From Crossaster papposus (taxonomy: Eukaryota; Echinodermata; Asteroidea; Velatida; Solasteridae), in assembly GCA_037893245.1 (NCBI GenBank), contig JBAIAA010000237.1:1116001-1180000 (forward strand): DNA of 64,000 nucleotides, read 5' to 3'. Shown here in pieces: positions 12,501 through 24,500 of this stretch. Made by a program: the position numbers and the translations under genes. The notes beneath the pieces were generated by a model. It had not been told where the DNA came from. It was given only the letters and a program-made list of their open reading frames with translations, and did not search any database. The first letter of the stretch is position 1, and every line of letters begins with the position of its first letter.

Positions 12501-15500
12501 TTTAATGGATTTTCCCCCCTGCATTTTTCTAATTAAAATTTCACGGGAACTAATAATACGAGAAAATAGCATAATCCCTATAAAGTAATCAGACGTGTTT
12601 TGATGGATCCAGTCTGATGTGACCGGTTATTGTTCCGTTAATTGACTGACGTTGTTGGTATAGCATTTGAGTAATGAGTCTGGAGATGTAATTGTTGATG
12701 TACATGTACATAATGACAACCCATTCATGACAAATTGACTGTATTGGGAGTCGTTGAAGCCGAAACACAATGAGACAATTAGTCTGCGCTTGTTGGAACC
12801 GCCCACTTTTTATAATGATCACTTTCGTTTTCCTTCATCACTGCAGTACTATTCTGCACAAAAGGCATGGGTGCATGTTTTTGTTTTCCGTCTGCATTCA
12901 AAGGTTGTTTGTTGGCAAATCGCCTGTGAAACAGGAGTGAAAAAGCATTGTAACAGTACAATGTGCTAATTCACAAAACATTTCTAAAATTAAAACATTC
13001 GGACAGTTTCAAAATTAAATTTAAAAAAATATATAAAAAATATTAAAAAATAAAACAATTTTTTTTTTCTGAAACTAAGCTGACAACCATTTCAAACAAT
13101 TTTGTAAGTGGGTATGATTCTCATGAATTTTGTTTTTTTGCTTTTCAAGGGAAACTCTCGTACAGTCATCATAACCAGCATGCCATTAACCGTTGTTTGC
13201 TTTAATATAAATACTCATCATTTGCAGTGTGTCGTGAGTGATATTTGCCCTTGCTAACCATTCATAACACGTTTTACACACAGAGGTAATGTGGGAATAT
13301 GATTACGTTTAGGGGTGATGCATTGGGTCATTTGGGAGATATTTTGCTCAGGAAGTGGGTAGCATGAAAATAACCCCCAACCCTGCAAAAAAACCACGAA
13401 ATCTGTATTATACGCACAGGATTATACGAAATCAGTATTGTACGAAATCCTTATTACACGAAATCCTTATTACACAAAATCCGTATTATACGAAATCCGT
13501 ATTATACGAAATCCGTATTATACGAAATCCGTATTACACGAAATCCGTATTACACGAAATCCGTATTACACGACATCTGTATTACATGCTTAGTCGGTAT
13601 TAAAGTGCTATGAATGAATTATTATGAATGAATTATTATAAATAGCCTATTCAAGTCATTCATATTTAAATAATAATAATAATATCTTGGATTTATATAG
13701 CGCCTTTCACACCCGAAGGGCATCTCAAAGCGCTTCCAACATTATTACCCCTGGTCACTGGGCCATTTTCAATCCTTAAACCATCTCAGCTCCCTGGGGA
13801 GTATACAGCCTGTGCTGCAATATATGCGCTACTAGGCTAAATCAATCACAATAACCATCTCTGCCCTCACAGGTACCCATTTTACCCCTAGCACTTTACT
13901 ACCGATTGAGTGTGTAATACGGATTTTGCATAATACGGATTTCGTATAATCCTGTGCGTATAATTATAGATTTCATTTTTTTTTTCAGGTGGGGGGGGGG
14001 GGGGGGGTGGGGGATATTTATGCTAGATATTTACTTCTTATGCAAAATATCTCCCAAATGACCCAATGTATCTCCCCTGAAGTGGACAGAATTCATATTC
14101 CAACATTTTTGTTTTCATCTCGATTTTCACCCCATTCTAACAGAGATTTATTCACATGTGGTTGACAACGGTTACCGAAGAGAAATAAGTATACATGTAC
14201 ATGTACGTGTACTTGTACGTGTACATGTACTGCCACTGCCCATATCTAGAATGAAAACATGTTAAGAAAAAAAAGGTTTCATTACTGTATTGTTTTAATA
14301 TACTGGATATTTACTGATTTGCAAATGTTTTACATCATAGGGCTGGAATTGGAGGCAAAATACTTGCCGAGTTACATGTATTGTGAAAATGGATTTTTGT
14401 TCTCTCAAAGTATTTCCATTTTGTACATGTTGTAATTGATTCCAATTTGTAACCCTCTGAAAAAGGGCTCTTGTTTTGCGTACAAAATTAATCTGCCCCA
14501 AAAAGCTGAACTATTTTCCAGGAGAGGTGAAACTCAAATATTGCCCTGGGAATGCACTTATGCTGTGACCGACTGGTCCAGTTCATGCAAACACATGGAT
14601 AATAATTTTTGCACAACAATTTTATCACTACATGTAGCATCACATATTAACCAGTTCGCGCAGGGATTATTTTTAATGAAACTCGCTCCGAGGCTGGTTC
14701 AGGCCGATAGTACCGGGAAGCACACCCACGCATTTTCAGGCTTGCTCGCTGCTGACAGACATTTTCGACCTTGCTCGTGGCGTGTTTATGCATCATGTGT
14801 GTTGAATCTGTGGAAAACTTTGCGTGTATATACGTTCTCCGGCGCGAACTGGTTAAAAAAAGGTCTTGGCTGTTGTACCGGTACCATAGCCGTGTACATT
14901 GTACATGCATACTCATATCCCTTACCTCCACTGCAGGACTTCTGTGCAATATTTCTCACTTTTGGGGCTCTTTCTGTCCATAAATTTACCTCTTTAATGC
15001 TGCTAATAAGACGGAACTCCAGCGTAAAATTCACGAGAGCCAACACTCATCTGAGCAAACTACCTCTCTGCTTAGAACCCAGCTGGATGCTAGGTAACGC
15101 CCTCAAATCTTCTCCGTTTCTTTCTTTTCCTCGCATCGATGTCCACAATTCTGAAATGTTTGCCTATTATAGAGGAATAGATATTATTTTTCTTTTACTG
15201 CAATTTTTAGAAATGGATGGATTTGGGGGGTAGTATTGTACAGCATATATTATTATTACACTGTTTAAAGGGATCGTATACGTTTGGTAATTGGAACCCA
15301 CTGTTTGTTTCAATCCTATATAGTTATAGATATATACCATAAAACTAACCTGTAAACATTTCATTTCAAAAGGTGGTAGCGATTTTGAGATATTGCCGAA
15401 AATCTTGAGCGGTTATTTCCACGCAGGAAGAATACTCTGCATTTGATTACACAATCTGAGAAACGTCACTGCACTAACGCTTCTCAGATTCCAATTTTTG

Positions 15501-18500
15501 GGGATAAAAAGTAATATCTTTTTCGAAGTGAAAAGTTTCAAAAAATGCATTATACTATCCAAAGCTGCTGTACTTCTTACCAAGTTAGTTTGTATTGCCA
15601 TTAATTTTTGGAGTCATTACCAAACGTATACGATCCCTTTAAAGATTTGTGTTCGTAGATGCTGTGTTCTTTGATTTTTCTCAGACGAAACAGAGTAATT
15701 TATAGACGGGGAATTGTACATGTAAGGTCAGAGATTCAGTTGTTCCCCTTCACAGATGTGTAATCAATTGGAAAGAAAATGTGGAATAACTAAATATGTG
15801 ACCTGTTCATACGAAACCCGGACAAAGTCGCACAATGTGTTTTGTCACAATGTACTCCTGAAGTCATTTCGGGATGGATTTTACCATTTTTAGGTTTTAG
15901 GTTTTCCTGAGTCACTCACTATTAATCTACAATCTCCTCAAATTTGAACAAAATCCGTCTACCAGAAGTGTGTTTTTTTGTCAATTTTGTGAAACATTTG
16001 TGTATAGAAATAATACGCTTTTCTAAACTTCCAAGCTGTTTATCTCATAATTAGGTTGTCAGGGTTTTATCACTAAATCCAGACCCCAGGGAAGATAGGG
16101 TGGGGGTACATATGTAAATGATACATCATTTTAAAGCTGAGAACCTAGAGAATTTGAAAAAAACTAAATCTGAAAAACTAAATTCTGGTCGGCCGATCAT
16201 GCATTCGCAATTGATACAAAAATACCAATTTACTTGAAAACGTCAGCACACCAGGAGCCATTATTTTACAGGAGGCTTCAAACTGCCATTCCCATCTAGT
16301 AAAGTATTTTGCGATAATTTGGTCATTAATTTTTTTAAATGTTTGCAAATGTTGAACATTCCCTTTAAGCGCGCATATATTATTAAAAGTATCCTTATGA
16401 AAGAAAAAACAGTGAATTGGTTATTGTTGTCAAGGCTACGCTCGCACTAATTTGATAATTTGCTGGCAGTCAAGGGTTTTGGTTCAGTAGTTTACAACAT
16501 TTTAATTAACTGGCATAAATAATTGCTCAAACTTCAAGGATGCTATTTTGCTATCATTACTATTTATTACTAAAATCATAAACCTTTCTGGGAAATATAA
16601 TTCAGGTTGTTGTAAAGGTAGAATACACCATTTGCAGATATCGAAAATATTTATTACTGAATTATTAAGAAATATCTTACTCATTTGAAAGTATATAATG
16701 ATTCTAGGCATCCATCAAAATTATTGTAATTATTCCGTAATTTTTTCGACGCCGGTTGAAAAGAAACGCTGTTTTTTTGTGCTTTTCTCGGCATCCATGA
16801 TTGTAAAACTTTGAAAGGTCAGTTAAATGATATTTACTATAAAATACAACCTCCCAAATCCACCTATTTATGATAATTCAAGCAATTACCAATGGTGTAT
16901 CTTACCTTTAAACCCTTCTTGAAAATCTTTTCCAATTCTATTACGTTAATTTAAACTTGTACACTCTTTTCAACATTGACGTAATATTGCATACAGATTT
17001 GACAGAGTGGCTAGGGGCCAAAACTACCCATAACAGTGCACGGATAATCTTTCTAGAAGATAAATAATACCAAGATATCTCAATTTGGGCTAGTGGTTTT
17101 AGCTTCAGACACTATTTTGTGAAGCGAAGTCTGAAGTTATTTTGCACAGAGAAATATATAAATTCGCGGGCGCAGTTTAGTTATTTCTTTATGCGAAAGG
17201 ACCTCTTACTTCGCTTTACAAAATAGGATCTAGAAATAAAACTAATGGCTCAAATTGAGATATCTTCCTACCATTTTTCTTCTAGAAAGATCATTCATCC
17301 ATAGGTACATGTAGTTTTGGCCTCAGTGTAGTGGAAGTGTGCTTGTTCTTTTTTTGTACAGTCTGAAACAATTATTTAAATTAAAAAAAACCATCAATTG
17401 TTATTAGTTTTGAAAGCTTGTGTCCTGTTTATCACTCTGTTGTAGCTGCTGTTCTTTCTAAAATCTTGTTTTCCTTCAATTTTTCAAGCATGATTTACAT
17501 TAACCTTTTCATTAGAAGCCTAACCAATTCGGTTTTTTTTGTAAACCATTTGTAATCTTTCATAATCATACATTAATAAAAGTGTTTAGCTTGCAGCGGA
17601 CTTGCAATTTGGCTTACGGCAGGCTTGCGATTTGGCTTATGGCAGGCTTGTGATTTGGCTTGCGACGGACTTGCGATTTGGCTTACGGCAGGATTGCGAT
17701 TTGGCTTTCGGCAGGCTTGCGATTTGGCTTGCGGCAGGCTTGCGATTTGGCTTGCCGCAGGCTTGTGATTTGGCTTGCCGCAGGCTTGTGATTTGGCTTG
17801 CCGCAGGCTTGTGATTTGGCTTGCGACGGACTTGTGATTTGGCTTGTGGCAAACATGATTTGGCTTGCGGCGAACGTGCGGTTTGGCTTGTGGCAGACTT
17901 CCTATTTGCCTTGCGGCAGACTTGGTATTTGGCTTGTGGCGGACTTGCGATTTGGCTTGCGGCGGCTTGCGATTTGGCTTGCGGCAAACTGGCGATTTGC
18001 CTTGCGGCGAACTTGCGATTTGGCTTGCCACAGACTTGTGATGGACTTGACTACAACTCTGCCTTCATTATTGGTGACAATTTTAAGACAATCACGCCAG
18101 TGACAAGAGCTTACACTATTGATTATTTGTTGGGCAGACTTGGTGAGGTGAGGGATGTATTGATGGATCTCAGAAACCGAGTCACCACAGAGGAGACGGA
18201 GAGAAGGCAACAAGAACAAAATTTCTTCCTCAAGTATGTCAAGATTTGATCATTTTCGTCTGTAATACGACCGGCATGTTATTCTAACTGTTCATTCGTT
18301 GATTTTCTCCTCCTGAGACAATCTCTGTAAATTTGCTGATGCCTGCTATGCTTTTGCACGCACAAGAATCGCGAAAGAGAAATCATCCAACCTTCATATG
18401 CACATGTGCTGTTGGAATATCGAACAGACTTATTACTGATAGTAAACACAAATGAGTTGCCCCCTCCGACAGATTAAACGACCTCCAGTCCCAGCTCCAT

Positions 18501-21500
18501 GAGCAGGGCCTCAAGCGAGACGAGACCCTGCACATCCTGAACGTGTTGCAGAGAGAGCGGGAGCACGCTGCCGACAACGAACGGCTCAAGATGATGGGCA
18601 AGATTGCAGAGATTGCCGAGGAGGTGAGCCGCAAGATACTGTCCAAGGAGATCCGACTCAGGGAGGAAGCGCAGCAGAAGTTTGGAAACATGGAGAAGGT
18701 AGGTGGAGGTGTCCGCATGCTCTTTATGGCTCGGAATAGCAAAATTACATAAGTACACGCAACTCTTACTGAAACTCACGGAAACTCACTCATGACATAT
18801 TCTTTGCTCTCGTAGCAGTATCTCCACGCAGAGCAAGCCTTACAAGAGGAGAATGATAAGAGATGGGCCGGTTTTAATACAGAAACTCACGGAAACTCAC
18901 TCAACACATATTCTTTGCTCTCTCAACAGTATCTCCATGCCGAGCAAGCCGCTCGTATCACTCATGAGCAAGCCATGCGAGAGGAGAATGAGAAGAGATG
19001 GGCCGCCTTGCAGAAACTCACGGAAGAAGAAGTACTCAACGTCAGAGAAGGACAAAAAGTAAAGTGTTACGGCTTTGGCTTGCAATTATGTATGCAGCGA
19101 GCATAAGAAGCCACTTTCCATAGACCAGTTTGTTGCTGCTAGCCATAGCCAAATAATATGGACACATTTGAATCATTTTTGTTTCCATCCAAGACCCCAA
19201 AATATGTTTAGAAATGACTCTAAAAATGGAGAGAAAAGCATGGATGAAAATTTGTGCAGACAAAACAGATCAGTAACTCTGTAATATTTAGATTCTGTTG
19301 AGGTGGGACCACAATTTTGATTCCAAGTTTTGAATCAAAGTTTTTGCAGAGCCACCAAAGCCTACTTGAATTCCTATTTTGCAAAATTACTTAAGACTTC
19401 TCGATTTAAAGTTGTATTATGCCATTCGTGCATTTTTATTGTTTAAAAGTTTTTAAAAATTTGAAGAATTGTTTAAAACAAAAACTGATATAGGTTTAGC
19501 TCTGTGAATGCTGTATATTCCCAGAAAGTAATTTTCAATTTTTAATCAACTACTAATGGAAATTTCCAAAAATGCATCTCTGAGACGCTTTTTGAGACAT
19601 CTTTTATTAGTTTCTTCAATATGAGAGCATGCAAAAAGAAATAATTTCACAGGGAGTTTAAAATCAATCATAACCTCACATCAAGTAGGATTTTGAATAA
19701 TAATTTGGTTGGTTACTTTTGGGGGATAGTTTTTGAGCACACTTTCCCTCTTTGGGGTTTATTGGAGGCATATGTGACCTGTCATCAGAAAATGAGCGTA
19801 AAGTCGGCAAAATCAAAAATTGAGATATGGGTATTTCTAAATTCTGTGGAAACGGAGCTTTCCAATGTTAAATAACACTTGGAGATTTGATACTCAATTT
19901 TTTTATTTTTTTTATTTTTTAGTCTGCAGTCTTAAATACAGTGATTATGAGAAAACAGGCATTTCTTGCGAGAAATTGTGTGAACGCGCAAAGAAAGGCA
20001 TAGTCAAAATTGTCTCAAAAACTGATTTTTTTTTTATCTGATCGTCCTGAAAAATTGGGAATTGATTGTTGGGGATTTAGTCTTAAAAAAAACCATATAA
20101 TCTCAAAATCGAGCACCCCTTCAAATGTTGACTTTGACTGGCCGTACTGGGAAATCACTCCGTGCGACTTTACGCTCATTTTGTGATGACAGGTCACATA
20201 TAAGTTTTGTTTTCGAACATTATTGCCTGAACTTTTATCAGTTTTTGCTCTCTGTTTGTAGTTGGACAGGTACAAGAATGTTGGTGGGATGAGCAAGTTC
20301 AGTGAAGCCATGGATAAACTAGAGAAGCTGCAACTCGAGAATAAGAAGCAACTAGAAGCCGTCATGAAGGCCGAGATCAAATCAAGGTCAGAAAGTAAAG
20401 TCCTTTTTCCTCTTTTGTGTGTGTGTGCGTTTGTATTGACCGGCAATCGTGGTTGTCGAACTAAAGAATTGGGAGTCAAACAATGGGCCCACGATTGACA
20501 CAACGTCCACGATCTTTTCTCGTGTACAAATCCTATGGCGATCATCCGAAAACGTATAAACAAAAGAGGGAAGACGGTCGGACAATACCCCGTCCACGAT
20601 TGCCGGTCTATACATGACTGTGTGTGTGTGCGTCTTCCCCTACACAGTTTCTCACTTGACTTGAAACTGGGCGACTGGTGATTGACTAAGTTGTAAGGAC
20701 TTTTAATAGCATAGACTGTGCACTGTGGTAGGGCTGTGCATCGGAACCGGATACTCGAGTACCCGGCCGTTGATGTCAGGAACTGATTCCAGATTATGGA
20801 ATTGAGTACCTGTAGCCAACTTTATCAACTACATAGTAACTTTTCAGACGAAGAAAGCGAAAGGTTTTGAATGTCATTTGTTGGGCATTTTGAAAATGAA
20901 ATCAGGCTACATATATATGGAAAAACAGAATATATCTCAGTGAATTTGCAGTTTACACCTTAACCAGTTCGCGCCGGGATTATTTTAACATCACCGAGCC
21001 AACGCGCGGGATTATTTTTGACGAAACTCGATCCAAGGCGGGTTCAGGCCAATAGTATCGGAAAGCACACCCACGCATTTTCAGGCTTGCTCGCTGCTGA
21101 CAGACATTTTCTGGCCTTGCTCGTGGCATGATTATGCGTCATCCGTTTTGAATCTGGGGAAAACTTTGCGTTTATATACGTCATCCGGCGCGAACTGGTT
21201 AAAGCCTTAATAAGCTCACTGTAAACACTTCAATTTTGCTGAAATAGCTCACTGATGTCTGGCAGTATTATAGTGTAGATCTTTATGAACAAGTGGAAAA
21301 GAACTGCTGAGATTTACATTTTGGGTTAGGTTTCTTTAACGTGTACCCGAGTACCTGTTTTTTGTTTTTATTTGGTACCCGGTTTTTAAACTTCCCGTAA
21401 ATGCACACTTCTAGTCTCTGATTACCTTCTTTTCTTTTTTCCTTTTTCTTCAGGCAACATCAAGACAAGCAGAACGAAGACAAGATAGAGGACGTTCAAG

Positions 21501-24500
21501 AGAAGCTAGGCGTGGCAATCTCCACCTTGCAGCAAGCCATCGGAGGCATCAAAGACCAAGTATCCTCCACTAATATTCAGGTACCTCCGAAAAGAAAATA
21601 CGAATCAGAAAAATCGAATAGGATCTGCTTTTTCTTTTTATAAAAGGGTGCTGTGATTGATGCTATTTAATTTAGATTGTAATTTAATGGTCGAGATCCA
21701 GATGTAATTTGTTTCGACTGTACATTATTTGAATCATAACATCCAAGGCCAACAGAATACTAGGTCTCCTGCGTCGCAATCTGCAGTACACACCACAGTC
21801 ATTAAAGACCCCTGCCTATCAGTCACTAGTTCGATCCCGTCTGGAATACTGCAGTGCAGTATGGAGTCCTCACTAGAAAATCTTAAAAGATAAGGTAGAA
21901 GGTGTTCAACGAAGAGCAGCTAAGTTTGTCTTGAACAAACCCCACTGCCGCAGTGCTCCAGATAGTGTCACAGAAATGCTAAAGAAATTGGAAGGGGAAA
22001 CACTATAGAGAGACGACGACAACATCAGAGTATCATCTTTGTGTACAAGGTGGTACACAGTCTGATAATAGTTCCACACGCATATTTCCCAATCCCTGGC
22101 CACACAACTTCTAGAAGATCCTCAGTGTATACAGTTTCTTACCCTATCAAACCCGGATAGATGCATTCAGATATTCATTATTGCCCGGAACAATTGCCCA
22201 TCCCAGTCACAGTACATGCAGCACCCAGTCTTGATGCATTCAGGACTGGATTGCTCACTGAGGCTTTCTAAACTTTCTAAGTCCAGATTTCACTGTAAAT
22301 ATATGCACCTACACCTACACTATGTAAATGAGTTATTATCTACACTGGTCCACACCGTGCACGACAAGCAAATTTACGAGATATCCAGTTGGACGCACTG
22401 TCAATTATCAACGTAGACGTAGAAGTACATTATTCTCCAATTGTGACTTCAAATTGTAGGGTTTTTTTTTCTTCAGTGAATTTTTAACACTTTACAATTT
22501 CTCCTTATGGTCACTGTGGTACATGTAGGTCGATTGGAGTGATGTGGTGAGATATTCTGACGTTAAGTCCTTGTCATGGCATTTGCCTTGCATGTAGTCT
22601 GTGTATCATGCTGTCCTGTTCTACACATTAACCAGTTCGCGCCGGAAGATGTACACGCAAGGTTTTCCCCAGATTCAAAACGGATGACGCATAAACACGT
22701 CACTAGCAAGGCCGGAAATGTCTGTCAGCAACGAGCAAGGCCGGAAATACGTGGGTGTGCTTCCCGGTACCATCGGCTTGAACCTGCGTCAAATCGAGTT
22801 TCTTTAAAAATAATTTTGCGCCTCGGCTCGGTAATGTTAAAATAATTCCGGCGCGAACTGGTTAAAGCATGGATTCTTAATACTTAGACACTTGGAGCTA
22901 TTCACAGTGTGACAGGACAATAGTTTTTTTTTTCCTAGCCTGAACAAAGTTTAGGAAGAGACAGCTGCACTCAATATTTCTGTACGTAGTGTGTACGTAT
23001 GTGTCATTTTGGTTCAAGTATTGGAAAAATTGGTCTTGTATTCGAACTTGAATTCCAATTTTAATCAAACTTGGGTTGTGCATGCAATACTACAACTTTT
23101 ATATGATGCTTGTGTCAAAGGTCAAGTACTGAGCTCAAAGGTCCTTTGAGGTCAAGTTGTAAAATAGGGTAATGGGCGGTAAGTACCGGTAGGCGAGACA
23201 TGCGGTTCGAGAACCATTCTTGTTTTACCTTGCTCCCACTTTTTTTTCTTGAAATTGTACCTTTTTCTACTTGTTATTTTGAAAAATGAAGCCTCATTAA
23301 ATATTTTTCTTGAGAGTGTTGCACACTGCCATATGTAATGAAGGGCTTGGATGCAGGAGTACTGCAACTGTACTTCCAAGAGCTCAGTTGAGGATGGAGC
23401 CCAAGTGTTGCAATTACAGAGCATGCAAAGTGAGTCTTACAATGCTGTGGACATGGGCGAGTATTAACAAATTATTCCTGAAAGCTGGCAAACTAGTCTT
23501 ACGTTTATCTTGATTTTGTCCTCCAAAGTTATACTTTTTTTCGGCTATCGGCTTTATGCACTCAATGTGAAGATGACATAAATTGAACACATTTCAACTG
23601 TCATGAATTTCACACTGGATGGTGCATGGTTTAATTCACTCTGTGTTCGTATTATTTGAAGCACGCACCAGTATTTTATTTGTTATTTTGTTTTGAAAGG
23701 AAGTGTCCGTAATGGCCATGGCAGAGCCAATTAACTGTTATATTTAAGGCTTTGTCCAAATTACCTGGCTTCGGCTTGACATTACACACGAGTCTATTAT
23801 GTACCGGTACATGTATGTAGTGGCTGCAGCCACTTCTCATAGACTTGTGTGTAATATCGAGCTGTGGCCAAGTAATTGGACACGACTTGCTCCTTGATTC
23901 ACAGAATCTGTCCAAAACTCCCAATCTGTAATCTCCTATGTGTAAGACCATAACTAGATGATGGATGCTAAGATTTCAAGAATACGTTGGCTTTGTCTTC
24001 GTCTTCATCTTAGGCTTAAGTCGATTTTAGGGCTGTAACTGCTTGAACACCAGCTGCATTTTTGGTTTCTGTTTTGCTTCAGAAACATTCAATCTATTGA
24101 TATGAATCAAACAATTTGAATATTTCTATTTGCTTCCATTTCTATTTGCTTCTCAGTCATTCGGAGGCAAAGCCAAAAACGAAGCAAAGGTTAACAAAAG
24201 CCATATTTATTGATTGAGCTCTTCAAAGATGTTTGTATCTGAGATGGTCTCTTGATATTGGGGTTTGTCTTCTCCGTAATGCACAACAGTATCAAGACAA
24301 AGTGAAGCTGATGATCGAGGAGCAGAGCCAGGGTGGGTTACGAGGCCTAGCTGACCTGGATGCCAGGGTCATGGCCTTACAGGCCAAGCTGGTAGCACAA
24401 GAAGATGAGATGCAGAAAACCATCAATAAGGTGAGATGTAGGAGCAGAACCAGGGTGGGTTATGAGGCCTAGCTGACCTGGATGTCAGGGTCATGGCCTT

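Larger units (their letters stand above)
13285..14115. mobile_element. Foldback element with ~130-bp ends and internal 15-bp array
   Basis: ATTGGGTCATTTGGGAGATA (from ~13323) matches the complement of 14045-14074, and CGCACAGGATTATACGAAAT (13415-13434) matches the complement of ATTTCGTATAATCCTGTGCG (~13940). Between them lies a TACGAAATCCGTATTA array (13430-13590), an inserted type 2 SINE (13671-13895) and a run of ~18 G near 13990. Confidence 0.78.

Noticed and set aside
13405..13590. CRISPR-like array
   Set aside because: The repeats are directly adjacent without spacers, and the window is animal DNA.
13355..13603. 82-codon frame rich in YTKS
   Set aside because: Translation of the 15-bp array in the foldback element.
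17573..18103. Open frames of 100-152 codons on both strands
   Set aside because: Caused by the 24-bp minisatellite, whose period keeps every frame open; only the part from 18138 is a real exon.
22576..22845. Recurrent small proteins ending RVSLKIIPRLGSVMLK (also near 775, 14647, 33920, 35629, 60279, 63067)
   Set aside because: All come from the same strand of MITE C. The shared tail is the element's inverted end, not a protein family.
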